Origin: Chelativorans multitrophicus
GTDB taxonomy: Bacteria; Pseudomonadota; Alphaproteobacteria; Rhizobiales; Rhizobiaceae
Assembly: GCF_011317445.1 (NCBI RefSeq)
Contig: NZ_JAAAPL010000002.1
Location: forward strand, 186,001 to 250,000
Length of the DNA stretch: 64,000 nucleotides
Direction of reading: 5' to 3'
Position 1 is the stretch's first letter; each line of letters begins with the position of its first letter. Positions 46,739 to 55,017 of this stretch are shown one piece after another. The translations under genes and the position numbers were made by a program. The notes below the pieces were generated by a model. It was not told where the DNA came from. It worked only from the letters and a program-made list of their open reading frames with translations, and did not search any database.

Positions 46739-48091
46739 ATGGCTCAGCGCCATTATGAGGACGGCATCGTCTCGGGCCGCTTCTCGCCGGAAGACTATGC
46801 GCAGAATTTCTCCGATCTTCATCCCGCCCTCGACACGCATGAAGCTCGGGTGGAGGCGGATCGCTGTTACTTCTGCTACGACGCGCCCTGCATGCGGGCC
46901 TGTCCGACAACGATCGACATTCCACTGTTCATCAGGCAGATCTCTACGGGCAATCCTCTTGGCGCGGCAAGGACAATTTTCGATCAGAACATCTTTGGCG
47001 GCATGTGCGCCCGTGTCTGTCCCACCGAGACCTTGTGCGAGGAAGCCTGCGTGCGCGAGCATGCGGAGGGAAAGCCCGTGCAGATCGGGCGTCTGCAGCG
47101 ATTTGCGACGGACGCGGCAATGGCGCGCGGCAAGCGATTTTATACGCGGGCGGCGGCGAGCGGCAAAAAGGTGGCGGTTGTCGGCGCCGGGCCAGCAGGG
47201 CTTGCCTGCGCACACCGTCTTGCCATGTATGGCCACGAGGTGACGGTATACGAAGCGCGGCCCAAGCCCGGCGGGCTCAACGAATACGGCATTGCCGCCT
47301 ACAAAACGCCCGGCGGCTTCGCGCAGGCCGAGGTGGACTACATCCTTTCCATCGGCGGCATCACGATCGAGCACGGCAAAGCGCTCGGTCGCGACTTTAC
47401 CCTTGCCGGCCTTGCGGCGGGCTCTGATGCGGTGTTCCTGGCCATGGGGCTTGCGGGCGTGAACGCCCTGCGTTGCGAGGGCGAGGAAGCGGATGGCGTG
47501 GAAAACGCCGTCGACTACATCGCAACGCTTCGGCAGGCAGACGATCTCTCGAAACTTCCGATCGGCCGGCGCGTCGTCGTCATCGGCGGCGGCATGACGG
47601 CAATCGATGCCGCCATTCAGTCCAGGCTCTTAGGCGCCGAGGAAGTGACTATCTGCTATCGCCGCGGCAAGGAGCATATGAACGCTTCCGAATGGGAGCA
47701 GGAGCTTGCCGCTGCCAAGGGAGTCACCATCCGGCATTGGATGCAGCCACGCCGGGTGATCGCGGAGGCGAACCGCGTCAGCGGCATAGAAATGGAATAT
47801 ACCGCCATTGTCGACGGCAGGCTGATCGGCACCGGCGACACGCTCATCCTCAAAGCCGACCAGATCTTCAAGGCCATCGGGCAAAGCTTCGATCCGGCGG
47901 TGCTGAATGGCGGTGGCGATGCGATTGTATTCGAGAAGGACCGTATCCGGGTGGATGGTGAAGGCCGAACCTCCATGCCGAAAGTCTGGGCCGGTGGAGA
48001 CTGCATTCTGGGCGGTGACGATCTGACTGTTTCAGCGGTCGCCCAAGGCCGGGATGCAGCGGAAAGCATTCATCGAAGTCTGATCGCATGA
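46739..48091 (+). CDS. preT: NAD(P)-dependent dihydropyrimidine dehydrogenase, PreT subunit
   Basis: The ATG at 46739 follows AAAGGGGAA. The 450-residue protein has a Cys-rich N-terminus for iron-sulfur clusters (CYFCYDAPCMRACPTTIDIPLFIRQI, then GGMCARVCPTETLCEEACVREHAEGKPVQIG, about 41-123), the FAD-binding VVGAGPAGLACAHRLAMYGHEVTVYEA (near 145) and the NAD(P)-binding RRVVVIGGGMTAIDAAIQSRLLG (near 280). With PreA it reduces uracil and thymine, the first step of reductive pyrimidine degradation. It resembles the glutamate synthase small subunit, but pairing with preA two genes downstream settles the name. Confidence 0.94.
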   Translation: MAQRHYEDGIVSGRFSPEDYAQNFSDLHPALDTHEARVEADRCYFCYDAPCMRACPTTIDIPLFIRQISTGNPLGAARTIFDQNIFGGMCARVCPTETLCEEACVREHAEGKPVQIGRLQRFATDAAMARGKRFYTRAAASGKKVAVVGAGPAGLACAHRLAMYGHEVTVYEARPKPGGLNEYGIAAYKTPGGFAQAEVDYILSIGGITIEHGKALGRDFTLAGLAAGSDAVFLAMGLAGVNALRCEGEEADGVENAVDYIATLRQADDLSKLPIGRRVVVIGGGMTAIDAAIQSRLLGAEEVTICYRRGKEHMNASEWEQELAAAKGVTIRHWMQPRRVIAEANRVSGIEMEYTAIVDGRLIGTGDTLILKADQIFKAIGQSFDPAVLNGGGDAIVFEKDRIRVDGEGRTSMPKVWAGGDCILGGDDLTVSAVAQGRDAAESIHRSLIA

Positions 48092-48104
48092 ATCCGAGGG
48101 TGCC

Positions 48105-48470
48105 ATGTTTGTCAAATTCGCTGAACTGCCCGTTTTCAATCAGGATCGCGCCGTTTCTTTCTACAGCGAAAATCTCGGCTGCACGGTCGCGCGCGATACG
48201 CCCTATGCCAAGGACGGCTGGCGCTGGGTGGAATTGAAGCTGCCCGGTGAGAGAACTCAATTGTTGCTGACGCGACGGGGGGATGACGAACCGTCCGACA
48301 AGCCGGTTCTGGTGCTCGTTGAAGATGACGTGAAAGCTCTCTTCAAGCGCCTCACGGCCAAAAAGGTGAAAATCATCACCGCCCCGAAGGACGCTTCCTG
48401 GGAGCCGGGGGTCGTTTTCGCCGAGTTTCGCGACAGCGAGGGCAACCGCATCGTCGTGTCCTCTTCTTAA
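48105..48470 (+). CDS. VOC-family protein lying between preT and preA
   Basis: The 121-residue protein is a single VOC (glyoxalase/fosfomycin-like) domain: FVKFAELPVFNQDRAVSFYSENLGCTVARDTPYAKDGWRWVELKLPGERTQLLLTRR (about 2-60), then EFRDSEGNRIVVSSS at the end. It starts 13 bases after preT and ends 18 before preA, so it is co-transcribed with both. Whether it takes part in pyrimidine degradation is unknown; its position inside the preTA operon is unusual and is the only evidence of a link. Confidence 0.88.
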   Translation: MFVKFAELPVFNQDRAVSFYSENLGCTVARDTPYAKDGWRWVELKLPGERTQLLLTRRGDDEPSDKPVLVLVEDDVKALFKRLTAKKVKIITAPKDASWEPGVVFAEFRDSEGNRIVVSSS

Positions 48471-48488
48471 AGGCCAGGGAGAAAACTC

Positions 48489-49802
48489 ATGGCTGACATC
48501 CGCTCCAACTTCCTCGGCATCAAATCGCCGAACCCGTTCTGGCTCGCTTCTGCCCCGCCCACGGACAAGGCCTATAATGTCGAGCGTGCCTTCAAGGCCG
48601 GCTGGGGCGGCGTGGTGTGGAAGACGCTGGGCGAGGAGGGGCCGCCGGTCGTCAATGTGAACGGCCCGCGCTACGGCGCCATCTGGGGCGCGGACCGGCG
48701 CCTGCTCGGCTTTAACAATATCGAGCTCATCACCGACCGCGATCTCTATTTGAACCTTACCGAGATCAAACAGGTGAAGCGGAACTGGCCGGACCGGGCG
48801 CTTATCGTCTCGCTCATGGTGCCCTGCGAGGAGGAGGCCTGGAAGGCCATTTTGCCGCTGGTCGAGGAGACGGAGGCCGACGGCATCGAGCTCAATTTCG
48901 GCTGCCCGCATGGCATGAGCGAGCGCGGTATGGGCTCCGCGGTCGGCCAGGTGCCGGAATATGTCGAGATGGTGGTGCGCTGGTGCAAGCAGCACACGCG
49001 CATGCCCGTCATTACCAAGCTCACGCCCAACATAACGGACATTCGCAAGCCCGCGCGCGCCGCCCATGCCGGTGGCACGGACGCGGTCTCGCTCATCAAC
49101 ACCATCAACTCGATCACGGCGGTCGATCTCGACAGTTTTGCGCCGGAGCCCACCATCGACAGCAAGGGCACACATGGCGGCTATTGCGGGCCGGCGGTGA
49201 AGCCCATCGCGCTCAACATGGTGGCCGAGATCGCGCGCGATCCGGAAACGCGCGGGCTGCCCATCTCTGGCATCGGCGGGATCACCACATGGCGCGACGC
49301 CGCGGAGTTCCTGGCGCTGGGCGCCGGAACCGTGCAGGTGTGTACCGCCGCCATGACCTATGGCTTCAAGATCGTCGAGGAGATGGTCGAGGGGCTGAAG
49401 AACTGGATGGACGAGAAGGGGCACGCCACGCTCGACGACATTATCGGCCGCGCTGTGCCGAACGTGACGGACTGGCAGTACCTCAACCTCAACTACATCA
49501 CCAAGGCGCGCATCGATCAGGATCTCTGCATAAAGTGCGGGCGCTGCCATATCGCCTGCGAGGACACATCGCATCAGGCGATTACGTCGGTGGTGAACGG
49601 CGTGCGCTACTTCGAGGTGAAGGAGGAGGAGTGCGTCGGCTGCAATCTCTGCGTCAATGTCTGCCCCGTGGAGAACTGCATCACCATGGTGCCGCTGGCA
49701 GCCGGCGAGATGGACCGGCGGACCGGGCAGGTCGTTCCCGGCGATTACGCCAACTGGACCACACACCCGAACAATCCAATGGCGAAGGTGGCGGCGGAAT
49801 AA
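48489..49802 (+). CDS. preA: NAD-dependent dihydropyrimidine dehydrogenase, PreA subunit
   Basis: The 437-residue protein is a TIM-barrel FMN enzyme fused to a ferredoxin end. The barrel contains LIVSLMVPCEEEAW, GIELNFGCPHGMSERGMGSAVGQ (near 135) with the catalytic Cys region, KLTPNITDI and GTHGGYCGPAVKPIALNMVAEI. Two [4Fe-4S] motifs close the protein: CIKCGRCHIACEDTSHQ (near 340) and CVGCNLCVNVCPVENC (near 380). It catalyses pyrimidine reduction and pairs with PreT. The start follows GGGAGAAAA. Confidence 0.95.
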   Translation: MADIRSNFLGIKSPNPFWLASAPPTDKAYNVERAFKAGWGGVVWKTLGEEGPPVVNVNGPRYGAIWGADRRLLGFNNIELITDRDLYLNLTEIKQVKRNWPDRALIVSLMVPCEEEAWKAILPLVEETEADGIELNFGCPHGMSERGMGSAVGQVPEYVEMVVRWCKQHTRMPVITKLTPNITDIRKPARAAHAGGTDAVSLINTINSITAVDLDSFAPEPTIDSKGTHGGYCGPAVKPIALNMVAEIARDPETRGLPISGIGGITTWRDAAEFLALGAGTVQVCTAAMTYGFKIVEEMVEGLKNWMDEKGHATLDDIIGRAVPNVTDWQYLNLNYITKARIDQDLCIKCGRCHIACEDTSHQAITSVVNGVRYFEVKEEECVGCNLCVNVCPVENCITMVPLAAGEMDRRTGQVVPGDYANWTTHPNNPMAKVAAE

Positions 49803-49862
49803 CTTCTGTCCAAAATAGCTTTTCGCCCCGGGGATGCGGTTTGCGCCTATTGCGGATCTAAA

Positions 49863-49889
49863 ATATCCAGGATAAGTGATATCCATGAT
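49863..49889. promoter_or_regulatory. Candidate Rrf2 operator
   Basis: ATATCCAGGAT (49863-49873) and ATATCCATGAT (49879-49889) are near-identical direct repeats 16 bases apart, and TATCC-A-GGATA is a short palindrome within the first. They lie just ahead of the Rrf2-family start codon at 49902, as expected for autoregulation. Confidence 0.45.
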
Positions 49890-49901
49890 GGGTGGCGAGC
49901 C

Positions 49902-50411
49902 ATGAAGCTGAGCGACGGCGTTGAGGCGGCGATTCACTGCGCGGTGGTGCTTGCGCAGCTGGAAGGGGAGGGTACGCTTCCCGGCAGCGCGCTTGCCGAA
50001 CTGTACGGGCTTTCACCGAGCTACCTGCTCAAGCATTTGCAAGCCCTGGCCGCGGCAAAGATCCTCGAATCCGTCCCTGGCCCGTATGGCGGCTATCGCC
50101 TCGCGAAAGCGCCGGAGCGAATTAGCCTGCTCGATATCGTCCTTGCTGTCGAAGGGCCCAAACCGGCTTTTCGCTGCGCTGAGATAAGGCAGCGCGGACC
50201 GGGCGCTCTGGAGCCATCCGCCTATGCGAAGCCGTGCGGCATCAATGCTGCCATGCTTCGGGCGGAACGCGCCTGGCGGGCTGTCTTGGCGGAAACGAAG
50301 CTTTCCGAGATCGTCGACGGCTATAAGGCCGAGGCCGATCCGCGCGCGATCGCATTCAACTGCGGCTTTGTGGCCCGTCACCAGCGGCCGCAGGATAAAA
50401 AGCCCAAATAG
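49902..50411 (+). CDS. Rrf2-family transcriptional regulator
   Basis: The 169-residue protein has the Rrf2 winged helix: MKLSDGVEAAIHCAVVLAQLEGEGTLPGSALAELYGLSPSYLLKHLQALAAAKILESVPGPYGGYRLAKAPERISLLDIVLAVEG. Beyond it, CAEIRQRG and KPCGINAAM contain Cys residues, but the three-Cys spacing of IscR/NsrR iron-sulfur sensors is not obvious, so the sensory mechanism is uncertain. It is co-directional with an AhpD-like gene 13 bases downstream, a common pairing. It likely regulates that gene, perhaps in response to peroxide or other oxidants. Confidence 0.9.
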   Translation: MKLSDGVEAAIHCAVVLAQLEGEGTLPGSALAELYGLSPSYLLKHLQALAAAKILESVPGPYGGYRLAKAPERISLLDIVLAVEGPKPAFRCAEIRQRGPGALEPSAYAKPCGINAAMLRAERAWRAVLAETKLSEIVDGYKAEADPRAIAFNCGFVARHQRPQDKKPK

Positions 50412-50424
50412 AAGGAAAGAATGC

Positions 50425-50889
50425 ATGCAACCGCGTCTTAATTTTCATCAGGCTTCTCCGGAAATCATCAAAAATGTTCGCGCGCTGAACAAGGCCGTCG
50501 ACGAGTGCGGCTTGGATAAGATGCTGCTTCATTTGATCAAGCTGCGGGCCTCGCAAATAAACGGCTGCTCCTACTGTGTTGACATGCATAGCCATGAGGC
50601 GCGGGAAGATGGCGAAAGTGAGCAGCGGCTTTATCTGGTGTCCGCCTGGCGCGAATCGCCACTCTTTTCAGAGCGTGAGCGCGCGGCGCTAGCCTGGACC
50701 GAGAAGCTGACGCGGCTTGCTGACGGCTTGGTGGAGGACGAGGCATTCGAGGACGTGAGCAGGCATTTTACCGAGGACGAACTGGTGAAGCTCTCGGTTG
50801 CCATCGGCATGATCAATGTTTGGAACCGCCTCTGCGTGCCCTTCCAGAGCATCCATCCGATCAGGGAACAACGTCTCGCCGCGGAATAG
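50425..50889 (+). CDS. AhpD-like carboxymuconolactone decarboxylase-family protein
   Basis: The ATG at 50425 follows GAAGGAAAG and gives 154 residues. It has the AhpD core: LDKMLLHLIKLRASQINGCSYCVDMHSHEARE (about 32-63) with the redox CxxC followed by VDMH, and a helical second half (FEDVSRHFTEDELVKLSVAIGMINVWNRLCVPF). Family members of this subclass act as peroxidases or thiol reductases; this is not the pathway decarboxylase PcaC, which lies at 53326. It is paired with the Rrf2 regulator upstream. Confidence 0.92.
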   Translation: MQPRLNFHQASPEIIKNVRALNKAVDECGLDKMLLHLIKLRASQINGCSYCVDMHSHEAREDGESEQRLYLVSAWRESPLFSERERAALAWTEKLTRLADGLVEDEAFEDVSRHFTEDELVKLSVAIGMINVWNRLCVPFQSIHPIREQRLAAE

Positions 50890-50900
50890 ACGCGGCCCCG

Positions 50901-51965
50901 CTAAGCCTTGCTGGCGGCGAAGGAAATGCCGCCGGCGAGCTCTCCGGCGATTCTGAGCGAGGCACCTGTTGCGACCACCATTTGCGGCAGGAGCATCCAT
51001 TCAAGCGTCCATGCCGACCCCGAGCGCTCGTTTTCATGCACCAGGGCGTGGTGCATGCCGGAGAGGAGCGTGGCATTGAAGCGTGCAAGCGAAACAAGAA
51101 TTTCGGCTTTCACGGGGTTTTGCTTGTGAGGCATGGCGGAGGATCCGCCGCCTTCCGCAAGCTTCACCTCGCCCACCTCGTTCTGCGCCATCAGCGTCAC
51201 GTCCTGTCCCATCTTGCCGAGGCTGCCCGTCACCAGCGACAGCAAGGAGGCGAAATCGGCTATCCCGTCCCGCTCGGAATGGCGGGCGTGGGCGACGAGG
51301 TTGAGGCCGAGCTTTCGCGCGAGACGCGCTGCCACCGCGGGGCCCTTTTCGCCGAGCTTTTCGAGCGTTCCCGCGGCGCCGCCGAAGGTGAGGATCGTCA
51401 CGGATTTACGAACGATTTCGAGCCTGGCGCGGTGGCGCATCAAAGGCTCGCGCCAGGAGGCGATTTTCCGGGCGGCGGTGACCGGTATGGCGGCTTGCAT
51501 GCGCGTGTGCGCCATGACCTCTACGCCGCCGTCGCGCCTTTCCAGCGCATCGAGGCTTTCGATCACCTCATTCAGCCGGGTGGCGAGCAGGGCGGTTGCC
51601 TCGATAAGACGCATCGCCAGCCCTGTATCGATGGCATCCTGGCTGGTCGCTCCGAAATGAAGTCGGGTGCGGTGCTCGGCAGAGAGCTTCTGGCGCAATT
51701 GGTCGAGCAGAGCGGGGATGACGACCCCGTCGCGCGCAATACCTCTGCTGAGGGCGCCCACATCCGGCTTGAATTGCTGCACGGCGGCCGCAATGGCTTC
51801 TGCCGCCTCCTGCGAAATGACGTCTTCCTCGGCTTCCGCTTCCGCAAGTGCTGTCTCGAAGCGAAGGATGGCCGCGAGTTCCGCGGCTACTGAGAAGAGC
51901 GCGGCGAAGGCCTCGTCGCCCACAAGTCCGGAAAGAATGGGGTGGTCGAAGACGCTGACGCTCAT
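50901..51965 (-). CDS. pcaB: 3-carboxy-cis,cis-muconate cycloisomerase
   Basis: The 354-residue protein is a member of the fumarase/aspartase superfamily. The superfamily signature is present near residue 275 (GGSSAMPHKQNPVKAEI), with the earlier conserved regions LHFGATSQDAIDTGLA near 100 and VMAHTRMQAAIPVTAARKIASW near 150. PcaB converts 3-carboxymuconate to 4-carboxymuconolactone in protocatechuate breakdown. The length agrees with the short PcaB of rhizobia. It is the last gene of the pcaC-H-G-B series, six bases after pcaG. Confidence 0.94.
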   Translation of the reverse strand: MSVSVFDHPILSGLVGDEAFAALFSVAAELAAILRFETALAEAEAEEDVISQEAAEAIAAAVQQFKPDVGALSRGIARDGVVIPALLDQLRQKLSAEHRTRLHFGATSQDAIDTGLAMRLIEATALLATRLNEVIESLDALERRDGGVEVMAHTRMQAAIPVTAARKIASWREPLMRHRARLEIVRKSVTILTFGGAAGTLEKLGEKGPAVAARLARKLGLNLVAHARHSERDGIADFASLLSLVTGSLGKMGQDVTLMAQNEVGEVKLAEGGGSSAMPHKQNPVKAEILVSLARFNATLLSGMHHALVHENERSGSAWTLEWMLLPQMVVATGASLRIAGELAGGISFAASKA

Positions 51966-51971
51966 TCCGCC

Positions 51972-52586
51972 TCACACATCAAAGAACACGGTTTCCTTCT
52001 CGCCCTGCAGATGAATATCGAAATTGTAGGTGTCCCCAGTGCGCGGCGCAATCAGAGTCGGAACGCGGTTCTGGTGTTCCAGGGCCGTGAGCACCGGATC
52101 GGCCGCATTGGCCTCCGGTTCGTCGCCGAAATACATGCGCGTCTGCAGCCCAAGATTGATACCGCGCGCAACGATCCAGATCGAGACATGCGGCGCCTGC
52201 AACCGGCCATTCGTGAACGGAACTCGGCCAGGCTTGATCGACTCGAAGGTAAAGACGCCAGTTTCCTTGTCGGATGCCTGCCGGCCCCAGCCGGTGAAAT
52301 GGGGATCGGCTTTGCCGCGCGGCTCCGATGGAGAATTATAAAGACCGGCGGCGTCCGCCTGCCAGATCTCGATCAGCGCGTCCCTGACGATGGAGCCGGT
52401 GCCGTCAATGACCCGCATCTTGTAGGTGACGCGCTCTCCCTTGGTCTTCTCGTCCACCATGCGCGCGCCGAGGTCTTCGGGGAAGACGCCGCTTATATCG
52501 CAATAGTTCGGCGTAAGCCCGATATGGACGTAAGGACCGGCCGTCTGCGAGGCGGTCTCCTTCAGCCTTGGCAGTGACTGCACCAT
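51972..52586 (-). CDS. pcaG: Protocatechuate 3,4-dioxygenase alpha subunit
   Basis: The 204-residue subunit shows the intradiol dioxygenase fold without the iron ligands of the beta subunit: LKETASQTAGPYVHIGL at the N-terminus, DALIEIWQADAAGLYNSPSEPRGKADPHFTGWGRQ near 70-105, and GRLQAPHVSIWIVARGINLGLQTRMYFGDE near 130-160. It forms the alpha-beta protomer with PcaH, which carries the iron. The gene is separated from pcaH by two bases. Confidence 0.96.
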   Translation of the reverse strand: MVQSLPRLKETASQTAGPYVHIGLTPNYCDISGVFPEDLGARMVDEKTKGERVTYKMRVIDGTGSIVRDALIEIWQADAAGLYNSPSEPRGKADPHFTGWGRQASDKETGVFTFESIKPGRVPFTNGRLQAPHVSIWIVARGINLGLQTRMYFGDEPEANAADPVLTALEHQNRVPTLIAPRTGDTYNFDIHLQGEKETVFFDV

Positions 52587-52588
52587 GA

Positions 52589-53329
52589 TCAGTTGCCCTC
52601 CAGCTTGTTCTCGAACAGCGTCGAGCGGCGCCCGCGCAGCACGATGTCAAATTTGTAGGCCCGCGCATCCATCGGTACCGTCGATGCCATGTCGAGCGCG
52701 GCAACGAGACCTTCAATCGCCTTCCTGTCCGGTATTGTACGCACGATCGGACATTGCCAGATCATTGGATCGCCTTCGAAATACATCTGCGTGATCAGCC
52801 GCTGCACGAAGCCGTGGCCGAAGATCGCAAAGTGGATGTGTGCCGGCCGCCAATCGTTGATGCCGTTCGGCCACGGATAGGCTCCGGGCTGAATGGTGCG
52901 GAACCAATAATTGCCGTCCTCGTCCGTAATGGTGCGTCCGCAGCCGCCGAAATTCGGATCAAGCGGGGCGAGATAGCCGTCCTTCTTGTGGCGGTAGCGC
53001 CCGCCCGCATTGGCCTGCCAGAACTCGACCAGGACATTCGGCACGGGCCTGGCGTTCTCGTCCAGCACACGGCCATAAACGACGATGCGCGGCCCGATGG
53101 CGCTCTCGCCGGGCTTGGCGTAGTTGACCGTCAGATCATTGTCGAGCGGTCCCAGAAGGCTGCGGCCGAAAACCGGCCCGGTGATCTCGGTAAGCGTGTT
53201 GCCGAAGGAAACCGGCGCGCGCTGCGGCGAGCGCACCACCGTGCTCTTATACCCTGGCGAGAAGGCTGGCGGCTGCCAGGTACGGTCGCGCTGGAAGAAG
53301 CCGCCCGTTTCGGGTCTTTCGTTCTTCAT
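52589..53329 (-). CDS. pcaH: Protocatechuate 3,4-dioxygenase beta subunit
   Basis: The 246-residue subunit has the ferric iron ligands expected of PcaH: Tyr in NAGGRYRHKKDGY (near 128), Tyr in GAYPWPNGIND (near 168) and the His pair in WRPAHIHFAIFGHG (near 180). It opens the ring of protocatechuate between the hydroxyls, giving 3-carboxy-cis,cis-muconate. Its ATG overlaps the stop of pcaC (ATGA). Confidence 0.97.
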   Translation of the reverse strand: MKNERPETGGFFQRDRTWQPPAFSPGYKSTVVRSPQRAPVSFGNTLTEITGPVFGRSLLGPLDNDLTVNYAKPGESAIGPRIVVYGRVLDENARPVPNVLVEFWQANAGGRYRHKKDGYLAPLDPNFGGCGRTITDEDGNYWFRTIQPGAYPWPNGINDWRPAHIHFAIFGHGFVQRLITQMYFEGDPMIWQCPIVRTIPDRKAIEGLVAALDMASTVPMDARAYKFDIVLRGRRSTLFENKLEGN

Positions 53330-53727
53330 TCCTTTTCTCCCGATTGCATTTCGGCAAGCGTTTGCTTGATGATCTTGATCGCGTGGTTAGCCGAGGGCAC
53401 CCCCGCATATATGGCGACATGCATCATGGCCTCGCGCAGGTCGTCGACCGTAGCGCCAGTGTTCGCCGTTGCGCGCACATGCATGGCCAGCTCGTCGTAG
53501 TGACCAAGGGCAGCCAGCAGGGCGATCGTCACCATCGAGCGCTCGCGCTTGGTCCAGGTCGGCCGTGACCAGACATGACCCCAGGCGGCTTCGGTGATCA
53601 ACTCCTGGAATGGCGCGTCGAATTCGGTCTTGTTGGCTTCGGCGCGGTCCACCCAGGCATCACCCAGAACCGACCGGCGCGTGGCCATGCCTTCGGCATG
53701 ACGCTTCGATTTTTCTTCCGTGCTCAT
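53326..53727 (-). CDS. pcaC: 4-carboxymuconolactone decarboxylase
   Basis: The start at 53727 with GGAGGAAG upstream gives 133 residues. It is the stand-alone PcaC form: RRSVLGDAWVDRAEANKTEFDAPFQELITEAAWGHVWSRPTWTKRERSMVTIALLAALGHYDELAMHVRATANTGATVDDLREAMMHVAIYAGVPSANHAIKI. It converts 4-carboxymuconolactone to beta-ketoadipate enol-lactone. In many rhizobia pcaD precedes pcaC in the operon; here the gene is first and no pcaD is present nearby. It is divergent from an AraC-family regulator. Confidence 0.96.
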   Translation of the reverse strand: MSTEEKSKRHAEGMATRRSVLGDAWVDRAEANKTEFDAPFQELITEAAWGHVWSRPTWTKRERSMVTIALLAALGHYDELAMHVRATANTGATVDDLREAMMHVAIYAGVPSANHAIKIIKQTLAEMQSGEKE

Positions 53728-53879
53728 CTTCTTCCTCCCAGGGGATGGAGACGCCGGCAAGCCACCGCTCCCGGCTTCAGCTTGCATGTTGTGCGGCGGA
53801 CATTGGAACCAGGCAACACCTGCAGCAATGGACTTTCTTCGCCATTTATTGCACTTTCCGATCATGAAATGAGGATGAA

Positions 53880-54782
53880 ATGGCTGGGAAGAACGTCCCC
53901 AATTACCGTCTTTATCGCGAAAAATCAGGCGAATCGGAAGGATTCTGGCTGCACAGCGAGACATTGTCTTTTCGCAGCAGCGTGCACAATTGGGAGATTT
54001 CACTGCATCGGCACCAGGCTCTCTTCCAGATCTTCGTGCTGGAGGCCGGTGAAGGGGAACTCCTGGACGGAAAGGAACTGCGTTTCTTCAAGGCGCCGGC
54101 TGCGATCTACATCGCGCCGGGCGCAACGCATGGTTTCCGCTATTATACGCGAGACGCGGATGGTCTCGTGATCACGGTGCTGGCCGACCGCCTGTCGCCC
54201 GTTCGGGCCGCGGACTCGGCCATTTCCGCCTTTCTTTCAAAAACCCAGATCACGCCGCTCGAAGGGTTCGGACTGGATGGATCGCATGTCGCACCCCTTG
54301 CCGCGCGTATCCATGAAGAGCTGCATCACGCCGGGCCGGGCAGCGACATTCTGCTCGATGCGATGGTGACTGAGCTTATCCTGCGGCTCGCGCGGACAGG
54401 AGCGCAGGCGGAGCCCACTGAGGAGCCCTTCGCGGCGAAGGCACGTGACCGCCAGCGCATGCACGCCCTTTCCGCCTTGCTTGCCGCGCATTGCCGGGAG
54501 CACCGGCCTGTGAGCTTTTATGCCGAGAAGCTGGGGCTTTCGCCCGCGCATCTCAACCGTATCACGCGGCGTGAGGCTGGAGCGAGCGTGCTGGAGCTTG
54601 CCGCCCGTCATCTCTTGAGAGCCGCGCGGCGGGAACTCGTCTTCACGCCGACGCCGGTTCAGGCGGTGGCCTATTCGTTAGGCTTTCAGGATCCGGCCTA
54701 TTTCAACCGCTTCTTCAAGCGCGAGACAGGCATGACTCCAGGCGCCTTCCGCGAGGCCGAGCGGAAGAAGCTCGTCGCTTGA
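53880..54782 (+). CDS. AraC-family regulator with N-terminal cupin (PobR-like)
   Basis: The 300-residue protein has an AraC-ligand (cupin) half, WEISLHRHQALFQIFVLEAGEGELLDGKELRFFKAPAAIYIAPGATHGFRY (about 38-89), and a C-terminal AraC HTH pair: FYAEKLGLSPAHLNRITRREAGASVLELAARHLLRAARRELVFTPTPVQAVAYSLGFQDPAYFNRFFKRETGMTPGAFREAE (about 213-295). It is divergent from pcaC, 152 bases away, and PobR-type AraC proteins activate 4-hydroxybenzoate degradation. It may therefore control the pca genes or a distant pobA; LysR-type PcaQ, the usual rhizobial regulator, is absent here. Confidence 0.85.
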   Translation: MAGKNVPNYRLYREKSGESEGFWLHSETLSFRSSVHNWEISLHRHQALFQIFVLEAGEGELLDGKELRFFKAPAAIYIAPGATHGFRYYTRDADGLVITVLADRLSPVRAADSAISAFLSKTQITPLEGFGLDGSHVAPLAARIHEELHHAGPGSDILLDAMVTELILRLARTGAQAEPTEEPFAAKARDRQRMHALSALLAAHCREHRPVSFYAEKLGLSPAHLNRITRREAGASVLELAARHLLRAARRELVFTPTPVQAVAYSLGFQDPAYFNRFFKRETGMTPGAFREAERKKLVA

Positions 54783-54803
54783 TGCGCCATTGCGGCGGGG
54801 ACG

Positions 54804-54938
54804 TTCAGGCATGGATCCTCGGGTCAAGCCCGAGGATGACGATGGCATAGGACGTCTGCTAAACGCGGACGCCGGAGACCTGCATAAGCCTTTTCACCTC
54901 CTCATCCTCGGGGTTTGACCCGAGGATCCATGCCCGAA
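54804..54938. repeat. Intergenic inverted repeat with palindromic arms
   Basis: The arms at 54804-54839 and 54902-54938 are near-perfect reverse complements (each contains GGCATGGATCCTCGGGTCAA-like sequence and a CATGG/GAGGATGA end), with about 60 bases between them. Each arm is itself a hairpin (ATCCTCGGG/CCCGAGGAT). This is the appearance of the dispersed palindromic repeats found in rhizobial genomes. It fills the gap between the AraC gene and the ABC operon end. Confidence 0.85.
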
Positions 54939-55017
54939 CGGTGAACATGAACACTGACGAGCAGATGGTTGAAGAAAAGGGGCGGTTGCCCGCCCTTTCT
55001 CGAATCTTATCGGGTGC

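Noticed and set aside
47868-49937. A 689-codon open frame antisense to the end of preT, the VOC gene and preA.
   Set aside because: It crosses three convincing genes on the other strand and shows no family features.
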